Assembly: GCA_900553465.1 (NCBI GenBank)
Contig: USDT01000036.1
Location: forward strand, 1-26,964
Reading direction: 5' to 3'
From: an uncultured Prevotella sp.
GTDB lineage: Bacteria > Bacteroidota > Bacteroidia > Bacteroidales > Bacteroidaceae
Length of the DNA stretch: 26,964 nt
Below, piece after piece: positions 24,981 through 26,964 of this stretch (its first letter is position 1; the number at the start of each line of letters is the position of its first letter). The notes under the pieces were generated by a model. That model was given only the letters and a program-made list of their open reading frames with translations, made no database searches and was not told where the DNA came from. A program made the translations under genes and the position numbers.

Positions 24981-25054
24981 GGCGCGATATGGTGCATTTC
25001 GGGTGCTGAAACGTGCTGTATCACGTGATGGTATGCACCATAATGCATGACGAA
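24981..25054 (+). repeat. REP-like dispersed repeat, copy B
   Basis: This is the second copy of the 10611-10684 element. It folds well: ATGGTGCAT (24989-24997) pairs exactly with ATGCACCAT (25033-25041), and inside ACGTG (25011-25015) pairs with CACGT (25022-25026). It abuts the upp terminator, whose T tract is formed by the final AAAAA on the plus strand. Confidence 0.6.
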
Positions 25055-25106
25055 AAAGCCTCTTCCGCGGTGTGATAAAGGCTGTTTCGCACCGCAGAAG
25101 AGGCTT
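25051..25106 (-). terminator. Strong intrinsic terminator downstream of upp
   Basis: AAGCCTCTTC-C-GCGGTG (25056-25072) pairs with CACCGC-A-GAAGAGGCTT (25090-25106): 16 bp with one mismatch and a 17-base loop. On the minus strand it is followed by TTTCG, giving a run of five T with the end of the stem. It lies 174 bases past the upp stop. The stretch between (25107-25279) holds no gene. Confidence 0.8.
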
Positions 25107-25279
25107 CGTAAAAATGTGATTTTTATAAATGTCTGATAGTGAGTGCGTTGTGCAGCCGCGTTATTTTCAGAATATTTCCGGACAAAATTTTCCCGGATGA
25201 TTCCACGGTCACTCTTGACGACGAATAGTTGTAATTTTTTTTGACAAATGTGTGACGCGACGTTTGCCCGGGACAGACA

Positions 25280-25939
25280 TCATATCTTCTCGCCGTAGCA
25301 CAGGTCGCCCGCGTCGCCGAAGCCCGGTACGATGTACTTGTGCTCGTTCAGTCCCGGGTCGATGGCTGCACACCATATCGTGGTGCGGTCGTCGGGGAAT
25401 GTCTTTCTGATGTGTTCAATGCCCTCGGGTGCGGCTATTACGCATGCCACGTGCACGTTCTTTGGCGTGCCCTTGGTGAGGAACGCCTTGTAGCCCAGCT
25501 CCATCGAGCCTCCGGTGGCGAGCATCGGGTCGGCTATGATGAGCGTCTTGCCGTCGATGTCGGGCGTGGCGAGATACTCAACGTGTATGCTTACGTCGGT
25601 GTGCGACTGGTCGGTGTACTCGCGATAGGCGCTCACGAAGGCGTTGCCGGCGTGGTCGAATATGTTGAGGAAACCGTTGTGGAAGGGCAGTCCGGCTCTG
25701 AATATCGTGGCCAGCACCACCTTGTCGGACGGCACACTGACGCGGGCTGTGCCTAGAGGTGTCTGCACGTCGCGCTCCTCATAGCTGAGCGTCTTGCTTA
25801 TCTCGTAGGCCTCGAGCTCGCCTATGCGCATGATGTTGTTGCGGAAGAGCAGCCGGTTGTGCTGATAGTCCTTGTCGCGCATCTCGGCCATATACTGGTT
25901 CATGATGGAGTTTGTCTGGCTGAAGTCTATTATTTTCAT
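25280..25939 (-). CDS. upp: Uracil phosphoribosyltransferase
   Basis: This 219-residue cytoplasmic enzyme makes UMP from uracil and PRPP in pyrimidine salvage. The PRPP-binding loop is IIADPMLATGGSMELG (about 134-149). The C-terminal uracil-binding segment is YIVPGFGDAGDLCYG (about 202-216), and FRAGLPFHNGFL (about 80-91) is a further conserved part. The length is normal for the family. It is a single-gene unit, divergent from pckA, ending at the terminator 25056-25106. A possible promoter at 26071-26078 would give a leader of about 130 bases. No PyrR gene or uracil transporter gene lies beside it. Confidence 0.95.
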   Translation of the reverse strand: MKIIDFSQTNSIMNQYMAEMRDKDYQHNRLLFRNNIMRIGELEAYEISKTLSYEERDVQTPLGTARVSVPSDKVVLATIFRAGLPFHNGFLNIFDHAGNAFVSAYREYTDQSHTDVSIHVEYLATPDIDGKTLIIADPMLATGGSMELGYKAFLTKGTPKNVHVACVIAAPEGIEHIRKTFPDDRTTIWCAAIDPGLNEHKYIVPGFGDAGDLCYGEKI

Positions 25940-26070
25940 GACGTTTAAGTTTGTATTTAATAATTAATGTACGGACAACGCGCCGCCCCTGTTTCGCTGT
26001 TGCCGCAAGGGTGCTTTTCAGTGCGGCCTGATGTGTGTGGCGGGGTGCGCCGGCGTGATGTTCACGCATG

Positions 26071-26103
26071 CAAATTTATCAAAAAACTTTTGTAGTTTGC
26101 CAA
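26071..26103 (-). promoter_or_regulatory. Possible upp promoter
   Basis: On the minus strand TAAATTTG (26071-26078) matches TAnnTTTG. The best -33 candidate, TTG at 26101-26103, is 22 bases away, slightly long. The leader this predicts (about 25940-26066) is G+C rich and holds no gene. Confidence 0.45.
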
Positions 26104-26192
26104 CTCCAAATTGCAATTAAGAATATGCCGGCAAAATTTTTTTGTTCTTTAACATAAAAAGATTTATTGTGCTTTTTTTTGTGATAATTAAG

Positions 26193-26224
26193 TTTGTGGT
26201 TTTATTACTTTTTTCATAACTTTG
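26193..26224 (+). promoter_or_regulatory. pckA promoter
   Basis: TTTG (26193-26196), a 20-base spacer and TAACTTTG (26217-26224) match the Bacteroidetes promoter fully. Upstream are dense A and T runs (26136-26180) like an UP element. The leader of about 70 bases contains a small hairpin, CGGTTT (26228-26233) with AAACCG (26243-26248). Confidence 0.75.
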
Positions 26225-26300
26225 CGTCGGTTTTAGAAGAACAAACCGCTTGTAATAAGAACGTAACAGGATATTTTTTCACATCTAAATATTTATTGAA

Positions 26301-26964
26301 ATGGCAAAATTTGATAAGTCAGTTTTAGAGAAGTACGGAATCACAGGTACAACTGAGGTTCTCCACAACCCTTCTTATGAGGTTCTCTTCGAAGAGGAGA
26401 CAAAAAGCGACCTCGAAGGTTTCGACAAAGGCCAGGTAACAGAGCTTGGCGCTGTAAACGTAATGACAGGTATCTACACCGGCCGTTCTCCTAAGGATAA
26501 GTTCATCGTAATGGACGAGAACTCTAAGGACACAGTATGGTGGACATCAGACGAATATAAGAACGACAACAAACCGGCTTCTCAGGAAGCATGGGCTGCC
26601 GTTAAGGAAATCGCAAAGAAAGAGCTTTCTAACAAGAAACTGTATGTAATCGACGGATTCTGCGGTGCCAACAAGGACACACGTATGGCTGTTCGTTTCA
26701 TCATGGAGGTTGCTTGGCAGGCTCACTTCGTAAAGAACATGTTCATCCGTCCTACAGAAGAGGAACTCGAGGACTTCGAGCCGGACTTCATCGTTTACAA
26801 TGCTTCTAAGGCTAAGGTTGAGAACTGGAAGGAACTCGGATTCAACTCTGAGACTGCAGTTGTATTCAACGTAACATCTAAGGAGCAGGTAATCATCAAC
26901 ACATGGTACGGTGGTGAGATGAAGAAGGGTATGTTCTCTATGATGAACTACTTCCTGCCGCTGA
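26301..26964 (+). CDS. pckA: Phosphoenolpyruvate carboxykinase (ATP), 5' part; cut by the window end
   Basis: The first 221 codons of an ATP-dependent PEP carboxykinase are present, and the frame is still open at the last base. The enzyme interconverts oxaloacetate and PEP; in gut Bacteroidales it often runs toward oxaloacetate in the succinate pathway. The protein starts [20 protein letters not shown]. Family marks include [18 protein letters not shown] (about 53-70), with the substrate-binding Arg and Lys, [19 protein letters not shown] (about 115-133), and [21 protein letters not shown] near the cut. The ATP-binding loop lies beyond the window. Codon use differs from the neighbours: GCT, TCT, CGT, ACA and GTA are strongly preferred, which fits a very highly expressed gene. 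The strong promoter agrees with this. Confidence 0.95.
   Translation, partial: MAKFDKSVLEKYGITGTTEVLHNPSYEVLFEEETKSDLEGFDKGQVTELGAVNVMTGIYTGRSPKDKFIVMDENSKDTVWWTSDEYKNDNKPASQEAWAAVKEIAKKELSNKKLYVIDGFCGANKDTRMAVRFIMEVAWQAHFVKNMFIRPTEEELEDFEPDFIVYNASKAKVENWKELGFNSETAVVFNVTSKEQVIINTWYGGEMKKGMFSMMNYFLPL

Overview
The window looks like chromosomal DNA of a Bacteroidales bacterium, most likely Prevotellaceae. Five clear promoters match the Bacteroidetes primary-sigma pattern (TTTG, 19-20 bases, TAnnTTTG). Start codons lack Shine-Dalgarno sequences. Several products have forms typical of this order: MetRS with a KISTS loop and fused tRNA-binding domain, a GH32 enzyme with a Bacteroides-type N-terminal domain, and ATP-dependent PEP carboxykinase. 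No tRNA, rRNA, CRISPR array, insertion sequence, integrase or phage gene is visible. The genus is an inference.

Layout. (1) 1-2300: the terminator of an upstream gene, then a + strand pair of glycosyltransferases (GT4, GT2). (2) 2316-4182, minus: an ECF sigma factor coupled to a large zinc-finger anti-sigma factor whose extracytoplasmic part looks LolA/RseB-like. (3) 4438-9904, minus: metG, dsbD and an L-cysteine desulfidase in one probable operon behind a strong promoter and a folded leader. (4) 9905-11386: about 1.5 kb with no convincing gene, holding hairpins, a REP-like repeat and an orphan terminator. (5) 11387-17314: divergent secreted glycoside hydrolases, a 1193-residue GH2 enzyme (minus) and a GH32 fructan hydrolase (plus), with no SusC/SusD pair. 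(6) 17530-24733, minus: NAD kinase followed by an ABC exporter, a MacB-type ATPase, two different MacB-type permeases and a membrane-fusion protein. (7) 24734-26964: a second REP-like copy, a strong terminator, upp (minus), and divergently the 5' part of pckA (plus), cut by the window end.

How it fits together. Most of the window is housekeeping metabolism and envelope function: surface glycan assembly, envelope sensing, periplasmic thiol chemistry, export and glycan digestion. I found no obvious new defence or mobile system. The most unusual items are a 72-bp promoter-plus-stem-loop cassette shared by two unrelated genes (129-200 and 15498-15569), the fused anti-sigma/RseB-like protein, the REP-like family, and the two-permease, one-ATPase export locus.
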